Of a stretch of DNA of 64,000 nt, positions 1 to 8,988 are shown in pieces. The position numbers and the translations under genes were made by a program. The DNA lies in NCBI RefSeq assembly GCF_025152745.1, contig NZ_CP104042.1, forward strand, positions 186,001 through 250,000. Direction: 5' to 3'. The notes beneath the pieces were generated by a model. That model did no database searches. It saw only the letters and a program-made list of their open reading frames with translations, and had not been told where the DNA came from. Source of the stretch: Rhizobium sp. WSM4643 (GTDB taxonomy: Bacteria > Pseudomonadota > Alphaproteobacteria > Rhizobiales > Rhizobiaceae). Within the stretch, counting starts at the first letter, position 1. Each line of letters opens with the position of its first letter.

Positions 1-3000
1 CCTCTTTCGAAAGCGTACAGCGGACCGCCCGCGCCAGCTTCGGCGATGCGCGTGTCTATATCGAGCGCTTCGTTGCCGAAGCACGCCATGTCGAGGTACA
101 GATCTTCGGCGACGGCAAGGGCCGCGTGATCGCGCTTGGCGAACGCGACTGCTCGCTGCAGCGGCGGAACCAGAAGGTCGTCGAGGAGACTCCTGCACCT
201 GGCCTCTCCGCGGAGACAAGGGCGCGGCTGCACAAGGCGGCGATCGATTTGGGAAGCTCGGTCTCCTATGAATCGGCCGGCACCGTCGAATTCATCTATG
301 ATCCCCAGCGTGAGGAATTCTATTTCCTTGAGGTCAATACCCGCCTGCAGGTCGAGCATCCTGTCACGGAAGCCGTCTTCGGCATCGACCTCGTCGAATG
401 GATGATCCGGCAGGCGGCCGGCGAGGACGTGCTCTCGGGCGCCAGAGGCCTGACGCCGAAGGGTGCGGCGATCGAGATGCGTATCTATGCCGAGATGCCG
501 CATGCCGATTTCCGCCCGAGCGCCGGCCTGCTGACCGAGGTTGTCTTCCCGGACAATGCTCGCGTCGACGGCTGGATCGAGACGGGAACCGAGGTCACGC
601 CCTTCTATGATCCGATGCTCGCCAAGCTGATCGTGGCGGCGGAAGACCGGCCGGCGGCGATCGAGAAGCTGAAGGCAGCACTCGCCGAAACGTCGATATC
701 AGGCATCGAGACCAATCTCGATTATTTGAGAACGATCGCCGCTTCCGAGCTGCTTGCCGGCGCCAAAGTGGCGACGACGGCGCTGCGCGACTTCGCCTTC
801 GTTCCCGATGTCGTCGAGGTTCTCGCACCGGGCGCACAGTCAAGCATCCAGGAACTGCCGGGCCGGCTCGGCCTCTGGCATGTCGGCGTGCCGCCGAGCG
901 GTCCGATGGACGAGCGCTCCTTCCGCCATGCCAACCGGCTGGTCGGCAATATCGACGTGACGGCTGCACTCGAATTGACGGTTTCCGGCCCGACATTGCG
1001 GTTTTATGCCGACCAGACGATCGCGCTTGCCGGCGCCCGGATGGCGATGACATGCGACGGCATAAAGTTGCCGCATGATGCGCCAGTACTGATCCGTGCC
1101 GGTCAGGTTCTGTCGATTGGTACGATCGAAGGACCAGGACAGCGCGCCTATCTCGCCGTCGCCGGCGGTTTTGCCGCACCCGTCGTGCTCGGTTCGCGCG
1201 CGACTTTCGGCCTCGGTCAGTTCGGCGGCAACGCCACCGGTACGCTGAAGACAGGACATGTGCTGCATTTTGCTCGGGAGGCGCCGGCCGAACCGGCCGG
1301 ACCGGCAACGGAGCCGGCCGCCTTGACGCGCGAATGGGATGTCGGCGTGGTCTACGGTCCGCACGGCGCGCCAGATTTCTTCGAGGATAACGATATCGAG
1401 ACGCTGTTCTCGACGGCCTACGAAGTGCATTTCAACAGCGCCCGCACCGGCGTTCGCCTCATCGGTCCTGCCCCGGTTTGGGCGCGCCACGATGGCGGCG
1501 AGGCTGGGCTGCACCCCTCCAACCTGCACGACAATGCCTATGCGATCGGGGCGATCGATTTCACCGGCGACATGCCGATCATTCTCGGCCCCGATGGCCC
1601 AAGCCTTGGCGGCTTCGTCTGCCCGGCGGTGATTGCCCGCGACGAGCAGTGGAAGATGGGCCAGTTCAAGCCCGGCGACCGTATCCGCTTTCATGCAGTC
1701 GTGCGGCCGGAAGACCCGATCGCTGGTCCAGCGGTACGGCGGGTCGCGGAAGAAACGGGTTCGCCGATCGTCGGCACCAGCGAGGAGGGACCGGTTTCGG
1801 TCGTCTATCGCCGGCAGGGCGACGACAACCTGCTCGTCGAATATGGGCCGATGACGCTTGATATCGCGCTTCGGCTGCGGGTGCATCTGCTGATGCAGGC
1901 CGTTGTCGAGGCTCGCCTTCCCGGCATCGTCGACCTTACCCCCGGCATCCGCTCGCTGCAGATCCATTATGACGGCACGCAGCTGACGCGCCGGCGCCTG
2001 CTGGGGCTGCTCTGCGAGATCGAGGCGACGCTTCCGGCAGCCCAGGAGGTCACGGTGCCGAGCCGCATCGTGCATCTGCCGCTTTCCTGGAACGATCCGG
2101 ATGCGGAGCTTGCGATGCGCAAATATCAGGAGCTGGTGCGCCCGAATGCGCCATGGTGCCCGTCGAATATCGAGTTCATCCGCCGCATCAACGGCCTTCC
2201 AGACGAACGGGCCGTTCGCGATATCGTCTTTGATGCCAGCTACCTCGTGCTGGGACTCGGCGATGTCTATCTCGGCGCGCCGGTTGCGACCCCGACCGAT
2301 CCGCGCCACCGTCTCGTCACGACGAAGTATAATCCCGCCCGCACCTGGACGCCGGAAAATGCCGTCGGCATCGGCGGCGCCTATATGTGCATTTACGGCA
2401 TGGAAGGACCGGGCGGCTACCAGCTCTTTGGCCGCACCATCCAAGTCTGGAACACTTGGCGGGAGACGCCGGTCTTTGCCAAGGGAAAACCTTGGCTGCT
2501 GAATTTCTTCGACCAGATCCGCTTCTTCCCGGTCAGCAATCAGGAGTTGACGGAGGCGCGCGCCGCCTTCCCGCATGGCGGTTATCCGATCCGGATCGAG
2601 GAGACGGAATTCTCCTACGCCGCCTATGAGAAGGAGTTGCAGGCGAATTCGGCGTCGATCGGCCGCTTCAAGGCAACGCAGCAGGCCGCCTTCGATACTG
2701 AGCGCCAGCGTTGGAAGGAAGCCGGGCTCGACAGCTTCGTCACCGACGAAGGCACGGGCGAAAGTCCCGATGGGGATATTCCCGACGGTTGCTTCGGGGT
2801 TGCCAGCGCCGTGCCCGGCAATATCTGGAAACTGCTGGTCGAGCCGGGCTCCCCGGTTGCGGCCGGCGATACGCTTGCCATCATCGAATCGATGAAAATG
2901 GAAATCAACGTCACCGCCCATGCGGCAGGCCGCGTCCGCGACCTGCGCGCCGGGCCGGGGAGAAACGTCAAAGCCGGCGATATCATCGTCGTCCTGGAGG

Positions 3001-3008
3001 AATGCTGA
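1..3008 (+). CDS. Urea carboxylase (possibly guanidine carboxylase), 5' end outside window
   Basis: Biotin-dependent enzyme that carboxylates urea (or guanidine) with ATP and bicarbonate; the product goes to the allophanate hydrolase encoded next. The reading frame is open from base 3, so the gene starts upstream; about 1000 residues are visible of a family length near 1200. In order: the C-terminal half of the biotin carboxylase domain (motif LEVNTRLQVEHPVTE, coded near 325-370), the carboxyltransferase (AHS2 then AHS1-like) from about 815 to 2000, a linker domain, and a C-terminal biotinyl domain with ESMKME, whose lysine codon is 2895-2897. The next gene starts 1 bp after the stop, so the two are co-translated. 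Many bacterial urea carboxylases have been reassigned as guanidine carboxylases; I cannot settle the substrate here. Family assignment is secure. Confidence 0.95.
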   Translation, partial: SFESVQRTARASFGDARVYIERFVAEARHVEVQIFGDGKGRVIALGERDCSLQRRNQKVVEETPAPGLSAETRARLHKAAIDLGSSVSYESAGTVEFIYDPQREEFYFLEVNTRLQVEHPVTEAVFGIDLVEWMIRQAAGEDVLSGARGLTPKGAAIEMRIYAEMPHADFRPSAGLLTEVVFPDNARVDGWIETGTEVTPFYDPMLAKLIVAAEDRPAAIEKLKAALAETSISGIETNLDYLRTIAASELLAGAKVATTALRDFAFVPDVVEVLAPGAQSSIQELPGRLGLWHVGVPPSGPMDERSFRHANRLVGNIDVTAALELTVSGPTLRFYADQTIALAGARMAMTCDGIKLPHDAPVLIRAGQVLSIGTIEGPGQRAYLAVAGGFAAPVVLGSRATFGLGQFGGNATGTLKTGHVLHFAREAPAEPAGPATEPAALTREWDVGVVYGPHGAPDFFEDNDIETLFSTAYEVHFNSARTGVRLIGPAPVWARHDGGEAGLHPSNLHDNAYAIGAIDFTGDMPIILGPDGPSLGGFVCPAVIARDEQWKMGQFKPGDRIRFHAVVRPEDPIAGPAVRRVAEETGSPIVGTSEEGPVSVVYRRQGDDNLLVEYGPMTLDIALRLRVHLLMQAVVEARLPGIVDLTPGIRSLQIHYDGTQLTRRRLLGLLCEIEATLPAAQEVTVPSRIVHLPLSWNDPDAELAMRKYQELVRPNAPWCPSNIEFIRRINGLPDERAVRDIVFDASYLVLGLGDVYLGAPVATPTDPRHRLVTTKYNPARTWTPENAVGIGGAYMCIYGMEGPGGYQLFGRTIQVWNTWRETPVFAKGKPWLLNFFDQIRFFPVSNQELTEARAAFPHGGYPIRIEETEFSYAAYEKELQANSASIGRFKATQQAAFDTERQRWKEAGLDSFVTDEGTGESPDGDIPDGCFGVASAVPGNIWKLLVEPGSPVAAGDTLAIIESMKMEINVTAHAAGRVRDLRAGPGRNVKAGDIIVVLEEC

Positions 3009-3009
3009 C

Positions 3010-4815
3010 ATGCTGCCGACTATCCTCGATCTCTCAAGCCTTCGCGCCGCCTATCAATCCGGCCTGACGCCGCTCGACGCCATCGAAGAGGTGATTGCGC
3101 GGCGTGCCGCCTCGAAAGATCCGGCGATCTTCATCACGCCGGTGCCCGACGATGAACTGCGGGCTGCCGCGAAGGCCCTGCTGGCACGTGCGCCTGAGGC
3201 AAACAGCCTGCCGCTCTGGGGCGTTCCCTTTGCCGTCAAAGACAATATCGATGCCGCCGGCCTGCCGACGACGGCCGCCTGCCCGGCCTATGCGTATCGG
3301 CCGGAAGCGGACTCCACCGTCGTTGCCCGGTTGAAGGCGGCTGGCGCCATCATCATCGGCAAGACCAATCTCGACCAGTTCGCGACCGGCCTCAACGGCA
3401 CGCGCTCGCCCTATGGCGCGCCGCGTTCGGTCTTCGATGCGGCCTATATCTCCGGCGGCTCGAGCTCAGGATCATCAGTCACGGTGGCTTCCGGCCTCGC
3501 CGCCTTCGCGCTCGGCACCGATACGGCGGGCTCCGGCCGGGTGCCGGCCGCCTTCAACAATCTGGTCGGCATCAAGCCGACGCCGGGTCTCTTGCCGAAT
3601 ACCGGCGCCATACCGGCCTGCAAGAGCGTCGACTGCATCACGATCTTCGCCGCGACCGTCGGCGACGGTGTTACGATCCGCAAGGTCGCCGAAGGCTTCG
3701 ATGCCGCCGATGCTTTCTCGCGTCGCGCCAAGCCGGCGAACCTGCCGGTATCGGGGTTGCACATCGGCGTTCTCACCGATGCCGAGCGGGAATTCTTCGG
3801 CGACAAGGAGGTGGAGGCGCTCTACGACCAGGCGATCGAGCGGGCCAGAGCGCTCGGCGCGACCATCGTGCCGTTCGATTACGCGCCATTCCGCGAGGCC
3901 GCCGCCCTTCTCTATGACGGGCCGTGGGTTGCCGAACGCCTGGCGGCGGTCGAGACCTTCCTCGCCACGAACGCGGCCGATTTCGATCCGACGGTCAGGG
4001 GGATTATCGAGGGCGCCAAGGGCAAGACGGCGGTCGAGGCTTTCAACGGCCGATACCGGCTGGAGGAACTGCGCCGCAAGACCGAGGCCGAATGGGAAAA
4101 GGCCGATGTGCTTCTGCTGCCGACCGCACCGACCACCTACAAAGTCGCGGACATGCTGGCCAATCCCGTCGTGCTCAACGGCCGCCTCGGCCGCTACACC
4201 AATTTCGTCAACCTGCTCGATTGCGCAGCGATCGCCGTTCCGGCCGGCTTCGGCAAAGGTGGGCTGCCGGGCGGCGTCACCGTCATCGCACCGGCTTTCA
4301 CCGACGATGCGCTGGCGCCGCTTGCCGATGCGCTGCACCGCGCAGCAGGTTCCGGCATGGGGATCGACCGGCAGGCTGCGATCCCCGAAGCAAGCCGTGT
4401 TGTGCCTGGCGATGACGGTTTCATCGAAATCGCAGTCGTCGGTGCGCATCTGACCGGCATGCCGCTCAATCACGAACTGGCAGGCGCCGGCGGGCGTCTG
4501 GTCAAGACCTGCCGCACGGCCGGCGATTATCGCCTCTTCGTCTTGCCCAATACCACGCCGCCGAAACCGGGACTGCTGCGCGAACCCGGCCATAAGGGTC
4601 AGGGGCTGGAGGTCGAGGTCTGGGCACTGCCGGCCGATGCTTTCGGCCGGTTCGTCCAGAAGATTCCGGCACCCCTCGGCATCGGCAAGCTGACGCTCGA
4701 AGACGGTTCCAGCGTCTCCGGCTTCGTCTGCGAGACCCATGCGGTGAAAGGTGCCGAGGAAATCACCGCGCTTGGCGGCTGGCGCAACTATATCAGCGCC
4801 AAGCTGGCGAGCTGA
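3010..4815 (+). CDS. atzF: Allophanate hydrolase
   Basis: Amidase-signature enzyme hydrolysing allophanate to ammonia and CO2, the second half of the urea amidolyase route. ATG at 3010 lies just after the carboxylase stop, with GGAGGAA at 2997-3003 as ribosome binding site; it gives 601 aa, the usual length. The Ser-cisSer-Lys triad is visible as K77 (in PFAVKDNID), S151 (in GGSSSGSS) and S175 (in DTAGSGRVPA), with the 74- and 24-residue spacings of the family. The last ~150 residues form the C-terminal domain typical of AtzF. An upstream in-frame start inside the carboxylase gene is possible but has no ribosome binding site. Very likely one operon with the carboxylase. Confidence 0.96.
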   Translation: MLPTILDLSSLRAAYQSGLTPLDAIEEVIARRAASKDPAIFITPVPDDELRAAAKALLARAPEANSLPLWGVPFAVKDNIDAAGLPTTAACPAYAYRPEADSTVVARLKAAGAIIIGKTNLDQFATGLNGTRSPYGAPRSVFDAAYISGGSSSGSSVTVASGLAAFALGTDTAGSGRVPAAFNNLVGIKPTPGLLPNTGAIPACKSVDCITIFAATVGDGVTIRKVAEGFDAADAFSRRAKPANLPVSGLHIGVLTDAEREFFGDKEVEALYDQAIERARALGATIVPFDYAPFREAAALLYDGPWVAERLAAVETFLATNAADFDPTVRGIIEGAKGKTAVEAFNGRYRLEELRRKTEAEWEKADVLLLPTAPTTYKVADMLANPVVLNGRLGRYTNFVNLLDCAAIAVPAGFGKGGLPGGVTVIAPAFTDDALAPLADALHRAAGSGMGIDRQAAIPEASRVVPGDDGFIEIAVVGAHLTGMPLNHELAGAGGRLVKTCRTAGDYRLFVLPNTTPPKPGLLREPGHKGQGLEVEVWALPADAFGRFVQKIPAPLGIGKLTLEDGSSVSGFVCETHAVKGAEEITALGGWRNYISAKLAS

Positions 4816-4827
4816 GGAGAGCCTTGC

Positions 4828-4953
4828 ATGGCAGCAAAACTCGCCCAGTGCCTGATCGATCTGCTGCGGGATGGTCTCACCGCCCGCAGCGAAGCGATCG
4901 GCGGCGCCTGTGTCAGCCCTGGCGGCTCTGAGAGCGTTCGGCAAGCTCGACGA
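4828..4953 (+). other. Short ORF after atzF, possible gene remnant
   Basis: A 41-codon frame begins with ATG 12 bp after the atzF stop and has a strong ribosome binding site (GAGGAG, 7 nt spacing). It starts MAAKLAQCLIDLLRDG, which could form a helix like the start of a small regulator, but then runs into the 3' end of the convergent VOC gene. No family is recognised. It may be the stump of a third operon gene or chance. Low confidence. Confidence 0.25.
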
Positions 4954-5323
4954 TGATGCCGTCGGGATCGCGAACGAAGGCGATCTTGTTCAGCATCTCG
5001 GAGTGGACGGCGAAGCGCGGCCGCTCCTTGATTTCGACGCCCGCCTGTTCAAGGCGGACGACGGCCTCGTCGACATTGTCGAAATGGAAGGTGAGGTGGC
5101 GGACGCCGGCCGTATCTTCAGGCACGTCGACCGCCCTCGACGCGCCGCCGGGCGGCGCAAAGACCTCCAGCATGCCGCCGCCTGCATCGAGGAACGCGAC
5201 CTGCATGCCATTCGCCATCGTCTTGCGCAGCACGAGGCCGAGGCCGAGCAGGCCACAGTAGAAATCGACGGTGCGGTCCATGTCGCTGACCGTCATGCCG
5301 ACATGCTCGAAGGACTTCAGCAT
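4913..5323 (-). CDS. VOC (glyoxalase/bleomycin-resistance) family protein
   Basis: 136-aa single-module vicinal-oxygen-chelate protein: beta-alpha-beta-beta-beta motifs repeated twice. The usual metal ligands are present: H7 (EHVGMTV), E53 (MLEVF), H76 (VRHLTF) and E127 (IIVELAER), so it should bind a divalent metal. The substrate cannot be deduced; lactoylglutathione lyase-like or dioxygenase-like roles are both open. It lies downstream of the two Gfo/Idh/MocA genes on the same strand (18 bp gap), which suggests one catabolic operon. It converges on atzF with no long spacer. Confidence 0.88.
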   Translation of the reverse strand: MLKSFEHVGMTVSDMDRTVDFYCGLLGLGLVLRKTMANGMQVAFLDAGGGMLEVFAPPGGASRAVDVPEDTAGVRHLTFHFDNVDEAVVRLEQAGVEIKERPRFAVHSEMLNKIAFVRDPDGIIVELAERSQSRQG

Positions 5324-5341
5324 CGGAGAGCCCTTCGCGAT

Positions 5342-6439
5342 TCAGACTGTGGCCGCAGCACGCCATTCCCCTGCCGGAAGCCAGGAGCGATAGAGCGGAT
5401 GATCGGCGGCGATCGGCATCGGCGTCGGTTGTCCGGTTCGCTGCGAGAAGTAGGCGGCCGTTACCAGTTCCAGCGAATTGCGGGCATCCTGCAGCGTCAC
5501 CGGTGCGTCGGTGTCCTCGACGATCGCCTTGTGGAAGAGCTCGAACTGACGGGTGTAACCATCCTCGCCAGGCACATAGGCGGCGAGCACTTCGTCGATC
5601 CGCGCCTGATGTTCCTCGGTCCCGGCGACGAACGTCCACGGATCACGGCCCATCGTATAGGGTTCGATGATGCTTTCGGCGACGAGGTCGTTGAAGCAGA
5701 AGCGCAGCCGCGAGATCTCCTTGCGCGAGCCGAGCGTCATCGACAGCGTTGCCAGCGAGCCGTTCTGCATCTTCACCGAAAGGGCTGCCGTATCCTCGAC
5801 CTCGATTGGATTGACCAGCGTCGCCCCATAGGAAAACACCTCAGCGCAAGGGCCATGTACATAGTTCAGCATGTCATGGGCGTGGATGGCGTGGCCGAGA
5901 AGGCCGCCTCCCAGTTCGCTCGCCCATTTGCCGCGCCATGGCACGGCATAGTAATCCGGGCCGCGCCACCAATGTGTCTCGATCGTCGTCAGGAACGGCT
6001 TGCCGGCCAGGCCGCGTTCGATCAGCAGCTTCAGCTTCTGCAGGCCGGAACCATAGCGATACTGGAAGATCGGCATCAGCTTCCTGCCGGGGTAACGATC
6101 GAGGATGCGCCCCATCTCGTCGACCTCAGCGATCGAGCCGAAAAGCGGCTTCTCGCAGATCACGTGCTTGCCGGATTCGATACCCTTGCGGCAAAGTTCA
6201 AAATGCGAACTCGGCGGCGTCGAAATGTCGATGATGTCAAGATCGTCACGGGCAAACAGCGCATCCGCATCCTGGGTGTATTCGCCAATGCCGTACTCCT
6301 CGCACAGCGCCCTGCCGCGCTCCTCGTCGAGCGAGCAGAGCACGGGGACCTCGAAAAGCTCCTTGTTCCAGCCGAAGCCGGCCAGATGCCGCGCAGCGAT
6401 GCCTGCGCCGATGACGCCGACGCGCAATTTCCTGGTCAT
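5342..6439 (-). CDS. Gfo/Idh/MocA family oxidoreductase
   Basis: 365-aa NAD(P)-dependent dehydrogenase of the glucose-fructose oxidoreductase/inositol dehydrogenase family. N-terminal Rossmann motif VGVIGAGIAARH; the family EKP motif is seen as CEKPLFGS; the C-terminal half is the mixed alpha/beta catalytic domain. ATG at 6439 was chosen because MTRKLRVGVIGAG begins the Rossmann fold directly and GAGGA lies just upstream; the frame also extends upstream into the preceding gene. The substrate is probably a sugar, inositol or derivative, not decided. It starts 10 bp after the stop of another member of the same family, so the pair is co-transcribed. Confidence 0.92.
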   Translation of the reverse strand: MTRKLRVGVIGAGIAARHLAGFGWNKELFEVPVLCSLDEERGRALCEEYGIGEYTQDADALFARDDLDIIDISTPPSSHFELCRKGIESGKHVICEKPLFGSIAEVDEMGRILDRYPGRKLMPIFQYRYGSGLQKLKLLIERGLAGKPFLTTIETHWWRGPDYYAVPWRGKWASELGGGLLGHAIHAHDMLNYVHGPCAEVFSYGATLVNPIEVEDTAALSVKMQNGSLATLSMTLGSRKEISRLRFCFNDLVAESIIEPYTMGRDPWTFVAGTEEHQARIDEVLAAYVPGEDGYTRQFELFHKAIVEDTDAPVTLQDARNSLELVTAAYFSQRTGQPTPMPIAADHPLYRSWLPAGEWRAAATV

Positions 6440-6449
6440 GATATCCTCC

Positions 6450-7460
6450 TCAGCGAGCGCCGATGCGCGCGGCTTTCGCCTGGGCTTCCAGCGAAAGACG
6501 GCAGACTTCAAAAACGTGATCCTGGGTCATCGCCGTCTGCGTGCGGTTGCCGACGTCGGCGGTGAAAGCGTCGAAATAGTCGAGTTTTTCGCCGCTGCAA
6601 TCGATATGGGTCATTTCCTTGCCGTTGACCAGGAAGAGGTGATCCTTCCCTGGCCGGCCGGCAATGTCGATATATTTGCGCAGTTCGATGTAGCCTTCGG
6701 TGCCGAGAATGGTGAGGCGCCCGTCACCCCAGGTCGGCAGCGCCTCCGGCGTGAACCAGTCGACACGGACATAGCCCGCCGCCTTGTCGGAGCGCAGAAG
6801 CACCTCGCCGAAATCCTCGAAGGCGGGCTTGTCGGGCATGCCGAAATTGCCGATCGAGCTGGCGATAACCTCGCCTGTGGTCGAGCCGGTATAAAACAGG
6901 AACTGGTCGACCTGGTGCGAAGCGATATCGACGATGATGCCACCGAAGGCTTCGGGATCGAAGAACCAGTCCGGTCGGGTCGGCAGTTGCAGCCGGTGTG
7001 GACCGACACCGAGCGTCTGGATCACTTTGCCGATTGCGCCTTCGGCGACGAGCTTGCCGGCCTTGACGGCGGAGCGCACGCAGTGGCGTTCGGAAAAGCA
7101 GATCGAGAAGATCTTGCCGGTCTCGGCAACGGTACGCCTGACCTCCTCGAGTTGGACGAAGGTCGTCACGCCCGGCTTGTCGGTCATCACGTCTTTGCCT
7201 GATCTCATTGCGCGGATGGCAAGCCCGGCGCGGTCGCGGGGGATTGCGGAAATGCAGATGACATCGATCGACGGATCGTCGAACAGCTTTTCCCTGTCGA
7301 TCTGCGGCGCGTCAGGATAGGTCTTCTCAAAGGCCTCGCGCAATGCCGGCACCGAGGTCTGCGGGCAATAGCCGACGAACTCGCCGCCTGAAGCAAGCAA
7401 TCCCTTCACGTGATCGAACGTGTGACCATGGTCGATTCCGACGACGGCAAATCTCAACAT
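6450..7460 (-). CDS. Gfo/Idh/MocA family oxidoreductase
   Basis: 336-aa protein of the same dehydrogenase family as its downstream neighbour but clearly divergent: it begins MLRFAVVGIDHGHTFDHV, and the EKP motif appears as TDKPGVTTF. ATG at 7460 is preceded by GGAGGA (11 nt). It is the first gene of a leftward group with the second dehydrogenase and the VOC protein. Paired family members often act in successive oxidation and reduction of a sugar or cyclitol; the substrate is unknown. The 366-bp upstream region carries an operator-like repeat (see 7591-7639). Confidence 0.9.
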   Translation of the reverse strand: MLRFAVVGIDHGHTFDHVKGLLASGGEFVGYCPQTSVPALREAFEKTYPDAPQIDREKLFDDPSIDVICISAIPRDRAGLAIRAMRSGKDVMTDKPGVTTFVQLEEVRRTVAETGKIFSICFSERHCVRSAVKAGKLVAEGAIGKVIQTLGVGPHRLQLPTRPDWFFDPEAFGGIIVDIASHQVDQFLFYTGSTTGEVIASSIGNFGMPDKPAFEDFGEVLLRSDKAAGYVRVDWFTPEALPTWGDGRLTILGTEGYIELRKYIDIAGRPGKDHLFLVNGKEMTHIDCSGEKLDYFDAFTADVGNRTQTAMTQDHVFEVCRLSLEAQAKAARIGAR

Positions 7461-7590
7461 CGCTGCAATATCCTCCCGGGATTTTCGTGCGGCCGGCTGA
7501 CGCCAGCCTCCTCCATGTCGGGCAAAACAGATAACGAAAGCTGGCTCCTGTCAAGGCGAGATGGAGGGCAAAATCGTCACCGCCTGTATT

Positions 7591-7639
7591 TAACTATTTG
7601 AAATTTAAGAGTTATTTTGTATCTAAATAGTTATTTTGT
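7591..7639. promoter_or_regulatory. Operator-like inverted plus direct repeat
   Basis: In the 366-bp divergent spacer 7461-7826 an AT-rich patch contains TAACTATTT (7591-7599) and its exact reverse complement AAATAGTTA (7625-7633), plus a direct repeat GTTATTTTGT at 7611-7620 and 7630-7639. Such symmetry is typical of a repressor or activator site for one or both divergent transcripts (Gfo/Idh/MocA group leftward, FAH-family gene rightward). The regulator is not identified. The rest of the spacer shows nothing clear. Confidence 0.4.
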
Positions 7640-7826
7640 GAGCTTTTGCGATTGGATTCCCGAGAAAGGCCGCCGCTTGAGCCGATCGAGAAAAAGTCTT
7701 TTTCCCCAACGCATCTTGCCCCGTCTTCATGAATGTGATCGATTTTGGTCGCCGCCGGGTCGGAGGGCGGCAATACGCCGCAATTTTCAAAAGAGCGCTT
7801 CTCGCTCGTCTTGATGAAAGATCACC

Positions 7827-8987
7827 ATGTCTCAAGCTCTTCTCGATGTCGCCGCTTCGGATGGTCTTTTTGTCGGTCGCATCTGGAATCCCGAGGTTGC
7901 CGGACCGAGCATTGTGACATCACGCGAGGGCGTGCTGGTCGACATCACGTCGCGCGAGGCGCCGACGCTGAGCGCCCTGCTCGAGCGGCAGGATGCCGCC
8001 GGCTTCGTCCGTGCAGCAAGTGGCAAGACGGTTGGCTCGCTGACGGACATCGCCGCCAACAGTACCGGAGTTCCGGATCAAACGCGCCCTTATCTCCTTG
8101 CGCCCGTCGACCTGCAGGCAGTCAAAGCCTGCGGCGTTACCTTTGCGCAGTCGATGATCGAGCGCGTCATCGAGGAGAAGGCGGCCGGCAATCCGGAACG
8201 CGCCGCCTCGATCCGCGAGCGTGTCAGCACGCTGATCGGCGGCAGCCTCACCAATCTGAAGGCCGGTTCGCCGGAGGCGGCCAAGGTCAAGCAGGCGCTG
8301 ATCGACGAGGGCATGTGGTCGCAATATCTCGAGGTCGGTATCGGGCCGGACGCCGAAGTCTTCACCAAGGCGCCGGTGCTCTCCTCGGTCGGCTGGGGTG
8401 CCGATGTCGGCCTGCATCCGATTTCGACCTGGAACAATCCCGAGCCGGAAATCGTGCTCGCGGTCAACAGCCGCGGCGAAATCAAGGGTGCGACGCTCGG
8501 CAACGACGTCAACCTGCGCGACGTCGAGGGCCGCTCGGCTCTGCTGCTCGGTAAGGCCAAGGACAACAACGCATCCTGCTCGATCGGTCCGTTCATCCGC
8601 CTGTTCGATGCCGGCTACAGCCTGGATGACGTCCGCAATGCCGAGCTTGACCTGAAAGTCACCGGCCAGGACGGTTTCGTGCTGCACGGCAAGAGTTCGA
8701 TGTCAAAGATCAGCCGCGACCCGACCGATCTCGTCAAGCAGACGGTCGGCGCCCATCACCAATATCCCGATGGTTTTATGCTCTTTCTCGGCACGCTGTT
8801 TGCGCCGACGCAGGACCGCGACGCGCCGAAGCAAGGCTTCACGCACAAGATCGGCGATGTCGTCGAGATTTCCTCGGCAGGCCTCGGCGCGCTCGTCAAC
8901 ACCGTGCGGCTCTCCACCGAATGCGCGCCCTGGACCTTCGGTATTTCGGCGCTGATGAGCAACCTCGCCAAGCGCGGTCTGCTCTAA
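7827..8987 (+). CDS. Fumarylacetoacetate hydrolase (FAH) family protein
   Basis: 386-aa member of the FAH superfamily, long form (N-terminal extension of ~140 residues, as in AraD1/2-keto-3-deoxy-pentonate dehydratase-like proteins). The core contains NNPEPEIVLAV and GATLGNDVNLRDVEG, which carry the acidic metal ligands of the family. Members hydrolyse or dehydrate 2-keto acids using Mg2+; a role in sugar-acid breakdown would fit the dehydrogenase genes upstream on the other strand, but this is inference. ATG at 7827 has only a weak ribosome binding site. Its stop is 1 bp from the stop of the convergent mutase gene. Confidence 0.88.
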   Translation: MSQALLDVAASDGLFVGRIWNPEVAGPSIVTSREGVLVDITSREAPTLSALLERQDAAGFVRAASGKTVGSLTDIAANSTGVPDQTRPYLLAPVDLQAVKACGVTFAQSMIERVIEEKAAGNPERAASIRERVSTLIGGSLTNLKAGSPEAAKVKQALIDEGMWSQYLEVGIGPDAEVFTKAPVLSSVGWGADVGLHPISTWNNPEPEIVLAVNSRGEIKGATLGNDVNLRDVEGRSALLLGKAKDNNASCSIGPFIRLFDAGYSLDDVRNAELDLKVTGQDGFVLHGKSSMSKISRDPTDLVKQTVGAHHQYPDGFMLFLGTLFAPTQDRDAPKQGFTHKIGDVVEISSAGLGALVNTVRLSTECAPWTFGISALMSNLAKRGLL

Positions 8988-8988
8988 A

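Noticed and set aside
840..3011. 723-codon minus-strand frame opposite the urea carboxylase
   Set aside because: Antisense shadow; the plus strand codes for an unmistakable biotin carboxylase/BCCP protein.
4871..6565. 564-codon plus-strand frame across the VOC and dehydrogenase genes
   Set aside because: Shadow frame; the minus-strand genes have Rossmann and VOC motifs and proper ribosome binding sites.
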